Of a stretch of 64,000 nucleotides of DNA, positions 56,849 to 64,000 are shown one piece after another. The notes beneath the pieces are model-generated. The model did not search any database. It was not told the origin of the DNA and was given only the letters and a program-made list of their open reading frames with translations. The stretch's first letter is position 1. The number at the start of each line of letters is the position of its first letter. The position numbers were made by a program, and so were the translations under genes. The DNA is from Candidatus Zipacnadum vermilionense. GTDB taxonomy: Bacteria; Armatimonadota; Zipacnadia; Zipacnadales; Zipacnadaceae. The DNA is taken from NCBI GenBank assembly GCA_029821755.1, contig JALGSV010000012.1:28789-92788 (forward strand). Direction: 5' to 3'.

Positions 56849-57930
56849 TAGGCAAACGCCTCCGCTACCGCCGCATGCCGAATCTCCCCGCCCCGCACAT
56901 TCAGCCCCGCGGATAGCGCCGCGTCCTCCGTCAACGCCGCGTCCAGCCCCTTCCCCGCCAGGAAGCTGATGTGCGGCAGCGTGGCGTTGGTCAGGGCGAA
57001 GGTGCTGGTGCGCGGGACCAGACCGGGCATGTTGGGGACGGCGTAGTGGACCACCTCATGCAGTAAGTAAGTGGGCTCCGAGTGACTGGTGGGATGGATG
57101 GTCTCGATACAACCGCCCTGGTCCACCGCTACGTCTACGATCACCGAGCCGGGCTTCATCCCCTGGACCATCTCCTCGGTCACCAGGTGCGGCGCGCGGG
57201 CCCCGGGGATGAGTACCGCGCCGACTATCAGGTCCGCGTACTCCACCGACCGCGCGATGTTGTAGGGGTTGGAGTAGATCGTTACCACCCGGTCCTGCAG
57301 GATATCATCCAGGTACTTGAGCCGGTCGTGGTTGATGTCGAGCATGGTTACGCTGGCGCCCATGCCCAGAGCCACCTTGGCCGCGTTGACCCCCACCGCG
57401 CCGCAGCCGATGATCACCACCTCCGCCGGGGGCACCCCCGGCACACCGCTGATCAGCACCCCCCGTCCGCCCTGGTGCTTCTCCAGGCAGTGCGCCCCGA
57501 TCTGCGGGGCCAGCTTCCCCGCCACCTCGCTCATGGGGATCAGCAGCGGCAGGGAGCCGTCGGGGAACTGCACGGTCTCGTAGGCCAGGCCGGTGACCCC
57601 GGAGTCGAGCAGGGCCGCGGTCAGCTCCCGCGACCCGGCCAGGTGTAGGTAGGTGAACAGGATCAGGTCTGGTCGCAGTAAGGGCAACTCCTCCGGCAGC
57701 GGCTCCTTAACCTTGACGATCAACTCCGCGCGCTGCCAGACGGCGGCGGCCTCGGGGAGGACCTGCGCCCCGGCGGCGGCGTACTCGCCGTCCCGGAAGC
57801 CGCTGCCCGCCCCCGCGGAGGCCTCCACCAGCACCGTGTGCTCCGCCCGGGCCAGGGCATCCGCCCCGGCCGGAGTGAGGGCCACGCGGTTCTCGCCGTC
57901 TTTGACCTCGCGCGGGACGCCGATGACCAT
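56848..57930 (-). CDS. ald: Alanine dehydrogenase
   Basis: Converts L-alanine to pyruvate and ammonia with NAD. It is 360 residues long, near the usual 370. The N-terminal domain shows VIGVPREVKDGENRVALTPAG and KVKEPLPEE with the substrate-binding Lys. LAYETVQ and the NAD loop VVIIGCGAVGVNAAKVALGMGA follow, then VDVAVDQGGC, all typical of Ald. ATG 57930 has AGGAGGT five bases upstream; the frame continues to 58020 through repeat DNA and is not used. It lies 59 bases downstream of the rhamnulokinase gene, probably in the same transcript. Confidence 0.95.
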   Translation of the reverse strand: MVIGVPREVKDGENRVALTPAGADALARAEHTVLVEASAGAGSGFRDGEYAAAGAQVLPEAAAVWQRAELIVKVKEPLPEELPLLRPDLILFTYLHLAGSRELTAALLDSGVTGLAYETVQFPDGSLPLLIPMSEVAGKLAPQIGAHCLEKHQGGRGVLISGVPGVPPAEVVIIGCGAVGVNAAKVALGMGASVTMLDINHDRLKYLDDILQDRVVTIYSNPYNIARSVEYADLIVGAVLIPGARAPHLVTEEMVQGMKPGSVIVDVAVDQGGCIETIHPTSHSEPTYLLHEVVHYAVPNMPGLVPRTSTFALTNATLPHISFLAGKGLDAALTEDAALSAGLNVRGGEIRHAAVAEAFA

Positions 57931-57956
57931 CGCGGACCTCCTGCTATGCCTGCGCG

Positions 57957-57988
57957 GGGGACGGGCTTCCAGCCCGCCCCACGTGGGA
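57957..57988. repeat. Repeat family R3 copy
   Basis: GGGACGGGCTTCCAGCCCGCCCC hairpin in two halves, just downstream of the rhamnulokinase stop and just upstream of ald. It is similar to the arms at 22632-22712. Confidence 0.6.
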
Positions 57989-57989
57989 C

Positions 57990-59513
57990 CTATCCCACCA
58001 ACTCCCCATACCTCTCCCACTGTCCCTCCAGCGCTTCATTCTTCCTCGGCTCATACGCCACCGGCTTGAAGGACGCGCGGACCACCTCGCGCAGTTCGCT
58101 CACGTCTGCCAGGAACCCTCCCGCCAGCGCCTGCACCAGCAGGTTCCCGGCCACCGTCGCCTCCACCGGCCCGGCGGTGACCGGCAGGCCGGTGGCGTCG
58201 GCGGTCAGTTGACACAGCAGCGTGTTCTGCGAGCCCCCGCCGACCACGTGCACCACCTGGAAGTCGTGCCCCAGAATCCGCGTGAACTGCTCGAGGCCCT
58301 GCCGGTACGATAGGGCCAGGCTCTCCAAGATGCACCGCACCGTTGCGTCGACGCCCTCTGGCGGAGCCTGGCCGGTCGCCTGGCAGTACGCCCGGATCGC
58401 CGCGGGCATGTCCGACGGGGCGAGGAACTCCGGGGCATCGGGAAAGACCACCGGCCCCCCGGCGGGCGCCTCCTCAGCCAGACGCACCAGTTCCTCATAG
58501 CTGTAGGCTTGCCCCTCGCGCTCCCACACGCGGCGGCACTCCTGCAGCAGCCACAGCCCCATGATGTTGCGGCAGACGAAGAAGTCGAGGCTCAGCTCAT
58601 TGTTCATCCGCGCCGCGTACGCCTCGGGCGTGGTCACCGGCTCCGGGGTAAGCGCCCCCAGCACGGACCAGGTGCCGCTGCTGAGAAACGCCGCGCTTCC
58701 CCTCTCAGCCCCTCCCGTCCCGGGAGGGGTGCCCGCGCGCAGCGCGGGCGGGGTAGGTCCGAACGGCACCGCCGCCACCGCCGATCCCGTGTCGTGCGTG
58801 CACGGCGCCACCACTGGCACCGCCCCCAGCCCCGTCGCCCGCTGCACGCTCTCCCGCAGCGTCCCTACCTGCGTGCCGGGGTCTACCGGGGGCGGCATGA
58901 TCCCCCTCGGCAGGTCCAGCGCGGAGAAGACCTCGGAGCACCACTCGCCGGTCCGCGGGTCGTAGAGCTGCGTGTGGATGGCGTTGGTGCGCTCGCAGAC
59001 CTTCTCCCCGGTCAGGAAGTACGCCAGCAGGTCGGGGATCATCAGGAAGGTCGCCGCCACCGGCAGGAGCGGGCTCTCCTGCTCGCGCATCGAGAGCATC
59101 TGGAAGGCGGTGTGAATCTGGTTGGGTGACATGCCGGTCAACTCGTACAGCCGTAACAGGGAGGTCCGCTGCTCCGCGATCTCCACCATGCCGTCGGTCC
59201 GGTAGTCGCGGTAGTGGACCGGGTTGGCCAGCAGCCCCTCGTCCGCTGCTAGCAGGCCGAAGTCCACGCTCCACGAGTCGATCCCGAGGCTCTCCACCTC
59301 CGCCCCAAAGCGCTCGGCGTAAACGCGCATCCCCTTGAGAACGTTGCTGTAAAGGGAAAGGATGTCCCAGTGCAGCGTCCCGGCGATCTCCACCGGCTCA
59401 TTGGGGAAGCGGTGGATCTCCTCCAGGCCGAGTTGGCCGTCGGCGAGCGTGCCGACGACGGCGCGGCCGCTCTCAGCGCCGAGGTCGAAGGCGAGGAAAC
59501 GATGGTTGGTCAT
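57990..59513 (-). CDS. rhaB: Rhamnulokinase (FGGY family) with a repeat-encoded insert
   Basis: Phosphorylates L-rhamnulose in the rhamnose pathway. The protein has 507 residues. It starts FLAFDLGAESGRAVVG. LGIDSWSVDFGLL and DYRTDGM are hallmarks of RhaB, with PCTHDTGSAVAAVPF and SSGTWSVLG later and VVGGGSQNTLLCQLTAD in the ATPase lobe. Between AVPF and AAFLSSGTWS an extra 20 or so residues (PTPPALRAGTPPGTGGAERG) are encoded by a double palindrome (58690-58755). E. coli RhaB has 489 residues and no such insert. GGAGGA lies ten bases before ATG 59513. Confidence 0.88.
   Translation of the reverse strand: MTNHRFLAFDLGAESGRAVVGTLADGQLGLEEIHRFPNEPVEIAGTLHWDILSLYSNVLKGMRVYAERFGAEVESLGIDSWSVDFGLLAADEGLLANPVHYRDYRTDGMVEIAEQRTSLLRLYELTGMSPNQIHTAFQMLSMREQESPLLPVAATFLMIPDLLAYFLTGEKVCERTNAIHTQLYDPRTGEWCSEVFSALDLPRGIMPPPVDPGTQVGTLRESVQRATGLGAVPVVAPCTHDTGSAVAAVPFGPTPPALRAGTPPGTGGAERGSAAFLSSGTWSVLGALTPEPVTTPEAYAARMNNELSLDFFVCRNIMGLWLLQECRRVWEREGQAYSYEELVRLAEEAPAGGPVVFPDAPEFLAPSDMPAAIRAYCQATGQAPPEGVDATVRCILESLALSYRQGLEQFTRILGHDFQVVHVVGGGSQNTLLCQLTADATGLPVTAGPVEATVAGNLLVQALAGGFLADVSELREVVRASFKPVAYEPRKNEALEGQWERYGELVG
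58690..58755. repeat. Double palindrome inside the rhamnulokinase gene
   Basis: Two adjacent hairpins, CCCCTCCCG/CGGGAGGGG and CCCGCGC/GCGCGGG, read in frame in rhaB. Its second hairpin differs from family R1, so this is probably a related but separate repeat type. Confidence 0.7.
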
Positions 59514-59569
59514 GATGTCGAGTCCTCCGAATGGCCTCTCCGGGCGGACGCAAGCTTGGAGGCCCACCC

Positions 59570-60655
59570 CTACCCGATCTCCCTCCCCTGTACCACCTCG
59601 TACACCGCCAGGATATTCTCCACGGTTGTGTCCGCCTGGATGGCGTGGTTCGGGCCGCAGATGTACCCCCCACCCTTCCCTAGTATCTCGATCGTCTCCT
59701 CAGTATGCCGGCGGACCTCGTCCGGGGTACAGTGGGGTAGGACGTGCTGGATGTCTATCGCCCCGTGGAAGGCCAGCACCCCGCCGAACTCCTCCTTCAG
59801 CACCCGCGGATCCATGTTTTTCGCACGCACCTGGATGGGGTTGAGGATGCGTACGCCCACGTCTATCAGCTCCGGGATCATGTCGTAGACCGAGCCGCAG
59901 GAGTGGTAGAATATCGCCAGCTTCGTGCCGAAGCGGCGCACGATCTCGGCGTAGAACTCCAGGTAGTAATCGCGGAAGAACTCCCGCCACATTTTCACTG
60001 ATATGAACAGGCTCTCCTGCGTGCCCAGGTCCCCGCCCCACTGCAGCTCGTCAAATCGCCCCCCGCCTGCCTCCAGGCACTTGATCGCCTTCTCCACCAG
60101 GCCCTCGTTCTGCTTCTTGATCATGGCCTTGGCCAGATCGGGATTGAGCGCCAGGTCCAGCATGAACTGCTCTTCGCCCCGCCACATCATCAGGTGCTGC
60201 GGACTGGCGGGGTCGGAGACGGCGGCCTGTAACCAGTAGTCGCGCTCAGCGTCGTACTGGGCGATTCGGTCGGGGATACCCGAGTAGTCCCACCACTCCG
60301 GCCGCCCCGCCCAGGACTCCCTAGTCTCCAGGTCGGCCACCGTCCGCACCTCGGCCCAGGGCCAGTACACCGGTGTGTTAATCGCCCCGTACTTGGACAT
60401 GACCACCTTCTGGCGCGGCCCACCGGGGCGGCCCTCCTTGCTACCGTCAGGAAACTCGCGAGGCGCCGGTCCTACGTACCTGGGTCCCAGAGCGCGGCAG
60501 TCCACGCCAAGCATCCGCAAAAGCTCCTCCTGCTCGGTGATGCCGAAGTACTGTAGCAGCGCCCCGGTAGGCTCGCGCTCCCCGGAGTAGAAGCAGGGGA
60601 CACGGTCGGTCTCGCGATGCTCAAAGGCGCGCCGCACGCGCTCACGTGGAGTCAT
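59570..60655 (-). CDS. URO-D superfamily protein (corrinoid methyltransferase-like)
   Basis: A 361-residue protein of the uroporphyrinogen decarboxylase/MtaA-CmuA superfamily. The start MTPRERVRRAFEHRETDRVP is the family signature. A probable zinc site is formed by FYHSCGSVYDMIP (His-x-Cys, about residue 257) and GGGYICGPNHAIQ (Cys, about residue 333). The arginine and Asp residues needed for porphyrin decarboxylation are not evident, so a methyltransferase or an unknown lyase role is more likely. AAGGAGA eight bases upstream. It is divergent from a second URO-D-like gene and leads the rhaB-ald group. Confidence 0.82.
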   Translation of the reverse strand: MTPRERVRRAFEHRETDRVPCFYSGEREPTGALLQYFGITEQEELLRMLGVDCRALGPRYVGPAPREFPDGSKEGRPGGPRQKVVMSKYGAINTPVYWPWAEVRTVADLETRESWAGRPEWWDYSGIPDRIAQYDAERDYWLQAAVSDPASPQHLMMWRGEEQFMLDLALNPDLAKAMIKKQNEGLVEKAIKCLEAGGGRFDELQWGGDLGTQESLFISVKMWREFFRDYYLEFYAEIVRRFGTKLAIFYHSCGSVYDMIPELIDVGVRILNPIQVRAKNMDPRVLKEEFGGVLAFHGAIDIQHVLPHCTPDEVRRHTEETIEILGKGGGYICGPNHAIQADTTVENILAVYEVVQGREIG

Positions 60656-60885
60656 GAAGGAGTCTCCTTGGGCAGTGTCAGTCGATAGTTGACAGGGCTA
60701 GCTGGGAGGCCCCCCCAGGTGGCGGCCCTTGGCACGCGCGCCCGGCGGAACCTACCGGCCCGCCGCTGCGCGGGACATTTCGTCTCGGATTCCGCGATTC
60801 CCTCCGCCAGGGAGGTCCCGCGGGCGCAGGGCGGGAACTCGGGGGACGTTCGGCCGTCGTTCAACCACCTCCCACGGAGGCCCCT

Positions 60886-61908
60886 ATGACCGATCTGGAT
60901 TCTCTTCGCGATTTCTGGCAGGAAGCCGATCCGCCCCTCGCCGAGCGCAAGGCTTGCCTGCGTGATTTCTGGGATATGTCCCGGACGCCGGACCACTGGA
61001 TCACCAGCGCCGCCGTGGTGGATGTCGGCTGGAACGACATCCGCTCCTTCGAGGCGCGCCTGAACAAGTTCCTGGAGGCCTCCCCGCAACTGCTGCGCGA
61101 CTACCCGGACTTCGTCCCTGTGTTCCCCACGCACATCGGCGCCATCGAGCAGGCCTCCGCCTTCGGCTGCGAGGTCATCCAGCTGCGCGACGAGGACACG
61201 CTCTGGGCCCGGCAGCTTATTCATGACTACGACCCCGACTACATCCTGGGCATGACCATGCCGTCGGTGGACGCCGGCCTGCAGGGGGAGTGCCTGGAGA
61301 CGGCCCGGCAGGCGGAGGCCTTCTTCGGCGGGGCGATCCCCGTGCGCATCGGGGACATGCAGGGCCCGGTGGACGTCGCCGGCCAGGTCTGGGGCGAAGA
61401 AAACCTCTTCCGCGCCATGTTCGAGCACCCCGCCGCCGCCCACCATCTCATCGGCCTCTGCACCGATCTGCTCATCGCCTTCCACCAGGCGCAGGAGGCC
61501 GTGGTCACCGAGTTCATCGGTCTGCACTGTCCGGCCAACCAGTGGATGCCGCCGGAGTACGGCACCGCCCTGAGCGAGGACTACGCTCCCCTGCTCTCCC
61601 CACGGTTGTACGAGGAGTTCTCCCTGCCTTACGTCAACCGCCTCTCCGAGGCCTGCGGCGGCGTGTTCATCCACTGTTGCGGGGCTTTCGAGCACAACTG
61701 GGGCAACTTCCTGAAGATGAAGAACCTGAGGGGGATCAACCCTGCGCCGCCGGAGATCGACTGGCCGCGCTTCGTGCAGACCTTCGGCGAGGTCTGCTGC
61801 CTGGCCCCCGACATGAGCCACGGCGGGCCCAAGATCTGGGGCGATGCGGAGGGCTTCCGCAAGTACTTGGAGGAGACAACCCCGAGGTCGGCGCACCTGT
61901 TCCTGTGA
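60886..61908 (+). CDS. URO-D superfamily protein, second type
   Basis: A 340-residue protein, distant from the divergent neighbour but with the same superfamily pattern: DMQGPVDVAGQVWG in the middle, EEFSLPYVNRLSEACGGVFIHCCGAFEHNW (His-Cys-Cys probable metal site, about residue 265) and LAPDMSHGGP near the end. GGAGG lies six bases before ATG 60886. Its TGA stop overlaps a GTG of the following pabBC frame. Members of this type often accompany Gfo/Idh and sugar genes in uncultured bacteria, but their reaction is unknown. Confidence 0.78.
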   Translation: MTDLDSLRDFWQEADPPLAERKACLRDFWDMSRTPDHWITSAAVVDVGWNDIRSFEARLNKFLEASPQLLRDYPDFVPVFPTHIGAIEQASAFGCEVIQLRDEDTLWARQLIHDYDPDYILGMTMPSVDAGLQGECLETARQAEAFFGGAIPVRIGDMQGPVDVAGQVWGEENLFRAMFEHPAAAHHLIGLCTDLLIAFHQAQEAVVTEFIGLHCPANQWMPPEYGTALSEDYAPLLSPRLYEEFSLPYVNRLSEACGGVFIHCCGAFEHNWGNFLKMKNLRGINPAPPEIDWPRFVQTFGEVCCLAPDMSHGGPKIWGDAEGFRKYLEETTPRSAHLFL

Positions 61909-61913
61909 CAGTG

Positions 61914-63725
61914 ATGAACGACCTCCTCACCCTCCTCAACTCCCCCGCCTGCACGCTCTTCTGTGGGGCTGGTTGGCCGTCGCCCGGAGGCCTGCTCCTG
62001 CACGAACCGGCGCGAGTCCTCACCGCTACCGAGCCTGCCGAAGTTCCGGCTCTGCTGGAGACGGTCGAGCAGGAACTGGCCCTCGGCCGTTGGCTGGCCG
62101 GGTACCTCTCCTTTGAGGCCGGGGAGGCCTTCGGCCTGTCGGTCCATCCCCCGGCCGCTTGGGCGCCGCTGACCTGGCTGGCCTCCTATCCGGCCGAGCA
62201 CGTGGCGACGCTCGCCGCCGCGGACCTCGCCGCGCTGCCCTGCTTGGAGACCCTTCCGCCTGTCCAGGCCGCCCTCAACGTCAGCGAGACGGACTACCGC
62301 GCCGCGATCGCCCGGATCAAGGACTACCTCGCTGCTGGCGATACCTACCAAGTCAACTATACCTGCCATGCCCGCTTCGCGCTGCCGGTCGCCCCGCTCG
62401 CCTACTTCCTCGCCCTGATCCGCTCCCATCCCGTGCCCTACGCCGCGTACCTCAATCTCGGCGACCAGCAGGTGCTGTCCCTCTCGCCGGAACTGTTCCT
62501 CCAACGTCGCGGAGACCTCCTGGAGAGCCGCCCCATGAAGGGCACGCGTCCCCGCGGGCGTACGTTGTCCGAGGATGAAGCCATGCGGGAGGAATTGCTG
62601 GCTAGCGAGAAGGACCGCGCCGAGAACCTGATGATCGTGGACATGGTCCGCAACGATCTGGGCCAGGTCTGCGTGGCGGGCAGCGTGCAGACGCCGCGTC
62701 TGTTCACTGCCGAGCGCTACCGCACCGTCTGGCAGATGACCAGCACCGTCACTGGTCAGGCGGCGGGGGCAGGTCTGGCCGAGGTCCTGGCCGCCAACTT
62801 CCCCGGCGCCTCGGTCACCGGCGCGCCCAAGCGCCGCACCATGGAGATCATCCGGGAGCTGGAGCCGGAGCCGCGGGGCGTCTACTGCGGGGCCCTGGGC
62901 CTGGTCGAGCCGACTGGCGACTTCACCCTCAACCTGCCCATCCGCACGCTGGTCCATCATGAGGGGGAGTGGGACCTGGGGATTGGCGCCGGCATCGTCT
63001 GGGATTCCGACCCGCAAGCCGAGTACGAGGAGACCCTCTTGAAATCGTCTTTTGCCTTCCGCCTGCTGCCCGACCTGTGCCTCTTCGAGACCCTGCTGCT
63101 GGAGCGAAACCGCCGCTACGCCTTCCTGGAGGAGCATCTGGCCCGGCTGGTAGCCTCGGCGGAGTACTGGGGCTTCCCCTGCGACCCCGACTGGTGCCGC
63201 CGCGCCCTGGCCCGCCTCGCTCACGCTGGCCATGTGCCTATCGTGGTGCGCCTGGAACTGGACCAACAGGGCGCGTTGCGCTTCGCCACCCGCAACCTCA
63301 CCCCGCCGCCCGCCGAGCCGGTTCGCCTGCTGCTCTCCTCCCGTTGCACCGATTCCTCCGACCGCTTCCTCTACCACAAGACCACCAGCCGCGCCCTGTA
63401 CGACGAGGAGCGCAGCAGCGCCCTCGCTCGCGGCTTCTCCGAGGTGCTCTTCCGCAACGATCGGGGAAACCTGACTGAGGGCGCCATCACCAGTCTCTTC
63501 GTGCGCACGCCGCGGGGCTGGGTTACGCCGCCGGTAGGGGAGGGGCTGCTACCGGGCATCTGGCGGGAGGTATTCCTCAGCCAGACCGGCGCGCATCAGC
63601 AGCCGCTGTCGCCGGAGGATCTCGTCCAGGCGGAGGAGATCCTCCTCGGCAACTCGGTACGCGGGGCGATTCCGGTGGGTGGAATCTGGGACGAGGAGGG
63701 GCGCTGCTGGTGGGGAACGGTGTGA
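61914..63725 (+). CDS. pabBC: Fused aminodeoxychorismate synthase component I and aminodeoxychorismate lyase
   Basis: Makes 4-aminobenzoate for folate. Residues about 1-395 are PabB: SRPMKGTRPRG, DRAENLMIVDMVRNDLG, PGASVTGAPKRRTMEII and GIGAGIVWDSDP, all active-site motifs of the chorismate-binding fold. Residues about 400-603 are a class IV PLP enzyme, PabC, with the catalytic lysine in YHKTTSR and EVLFRNDRGNLTEG. ATG 61914 is chosen; GTG 61905 in the same frame overlaps the upstream stop (GTGA) and is possible. No PabA glutaminase gene is seen in the window. Confidence 0.92.
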   Translation: MNDLLTLLNSPACTLFCGAGWPSPGGLLLHEPARVLTATEPAEVPALLETVEQELALGRWLAGYLSFEAGEAFGLSVHPPAAWAPLTWLASYPAEHVATLAAADLAALPCLETLPPVQAALNVSETDYRAAIARIKDYLAAGDTYQVNYTCHARFALPVAPLAYFLALIRSHPVPYAAYLNLGDQQVLSLSPELFLQRRGDLLESRPMKGTRPRGRTLSEDEAMREELLASEKDRAENLMIVDMVRNDLGQVCVAGSVQTPRLFTAERYRTVWQMTSTVTGQAAGAGLAEVLAANFPGASVTGAPKRRTMEIIRELEPEPRGVYCGALGLVEPTGDFTLNLPIRTLVHHEGEWDLGIGAGIVWDSDPQAEYEETLLKSSFAFRLLPDLCLFETLLLERNRRYAFLEEHLARLVASAEYWGFPCDPDWCRRALARLAHAGHVPIVVRLELDQQGALRFATRNLTPPPAEPVRLLLSSRCTDSSDRFLYHKTTSRALYDEERSSALARGFSEVLFRNDRGNLTEGAITSLFVRTPRGWVTPPVGEGLLPGIWREVFLSQTGAHQQPLSPEDLVQAEEILLGNSVRGAIPVGGIWDEEGRCWWGTV

Positions 63726-63795
63726 AGTCGGGATTGGTAGTGGTGCTCGCGGCTCCGCCCCTACGCGGGGCCAGGCGGCTGTCCGCCGGCATCTC

Positions 63796-64000
63796 TCACA
63801 CCTCCACCGCAAGCAAGTCCAGGAACCCCAAGGGCTGGCTCATCATTCGATCCGCCCACATGGGATGGTCGAGGAACGTCCTTGACGCCAGCGTCTTCGC
63901 CAGCAGGTAGAAGGCCGGCGGCGTCCCGGCTACCCGCAGCCGATCCAGTGCCACCGCCAGCTCGTACAGCGCCCCGCCGTCTATCTGATCCGTTTCCACC
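63796..64000 (-). CDS. Hypothetical protein, C-terminal part (start beyond window)
   Basis: A frame of about 67 codons open to the right edge. It reads GGALYELAVALDRLRVAGTPPAFYLLAKTL...LLAVEV with a regular helical pattern and a stop at 63796. The first possible start, a GTG at 63999, lies at the edge, so the gene probably begins outside. It is convergent with pabBC. No domain recognised. Confidence 0.45.
   Translation of the reverse strand, partial: VETDQIDGGALYELAVALDRLRVAGTPPAFYLLAKTLASRTFLDHPMWADRMMSQPLGFLDLLAVEV

Noticed and set aside
61629..63377. 582-codon minus-strand frame opposite pabBC
   Set aside because: Antisense shadow; the plus strand carries all PabB and PabC motifs.

Overview
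The window is about 64 kb of GC-rich bacterial DNA. Lipoprotein and Sec signal peptides, a CopA-type copper pump, HflX, a fused PabB-PabC and many secreted carbohydrate-active proteins are present. The mix of Gfo/Idh/MocA oxidoreductases, FGGY kinases, heparinase II/III proteins, LamG and sialate O-acetylesterase proteins and URO-D-like proteins is typical of uncultured polysaccharide-degrading bacteria such as Armatimonadota, Planctomycetota or Lentisphaerota-like lineages. No marker gene here settles the phylum, so this is an inference.

Region 1 (1-28.4 kb) is compact and intact. A heparinase II/III gene runs in from the left edge. After a long hairpin and a good sigma70-type promoter comes a five-gene run: lipoyl/E3-binding protein, SDR, putative glycoside hydrolase, Gfo/Idh oxidoreductase and MFS transporter. 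Next come a GNAT enzyme, a second Gfo/Idh, copA and hflX on the minus strand, a beta-propeller protein, a lipoprotein polysaccharide deacetylase, two large secreted proteins (one ending in a cyclophilin domain), a creatininase, a third Gfo/Idh, and an operon of class III aminotransferase, cyclase-fold-like protein and FGGY kinase. A cupin and a PrxQ peroxiredoxin close the region.

Region 2 (29-55.6 kb) looks like a decaying accessory island. A wrecked serine recombinase lies at the left. An intact serine recombinase lies at the right and its last codons run antisense into a tRNA-Asn gene. Between them are heparinase, LamG-type, SGNH, sialate-esterase and carbohydrate-binding genes. Almost all of these are broken by single in-frame stop codons, one-base frameshifts, internal deletions or truncation. 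Paralogous copies inside the window prove several of the breaks. An apparently intact two-gene membrane module (31.4-33.0 kb) sits against a truncated heparinase. An IS3-type remnant is also present.

Region 3 (55.5-64 kb) returns to intact genes. A minus-strand group encodes a URO-D-like protein, rhamnulokinase, alanine dehydrogenase and a fourth Gfo/Idh. A divergent plus-strand pair encodes a second URO-D-like protein and PabB-PabC. A partial gene runs off the right edge.

Together the intact genes suggest secreted cleavage and deacetylation of complex, probably acidic or deoxy-sugar polysaccharides. Import would follow by MFS, then oxidation by Gfo/Idh and SDR enzymes and phosphorylation by FGGY kinases. 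A family of palindromic repeats punctuates gene 3' ends, and three copies lie in frame inside coding sequences. All functional statements come from reading motifs by eye; no database search was run.
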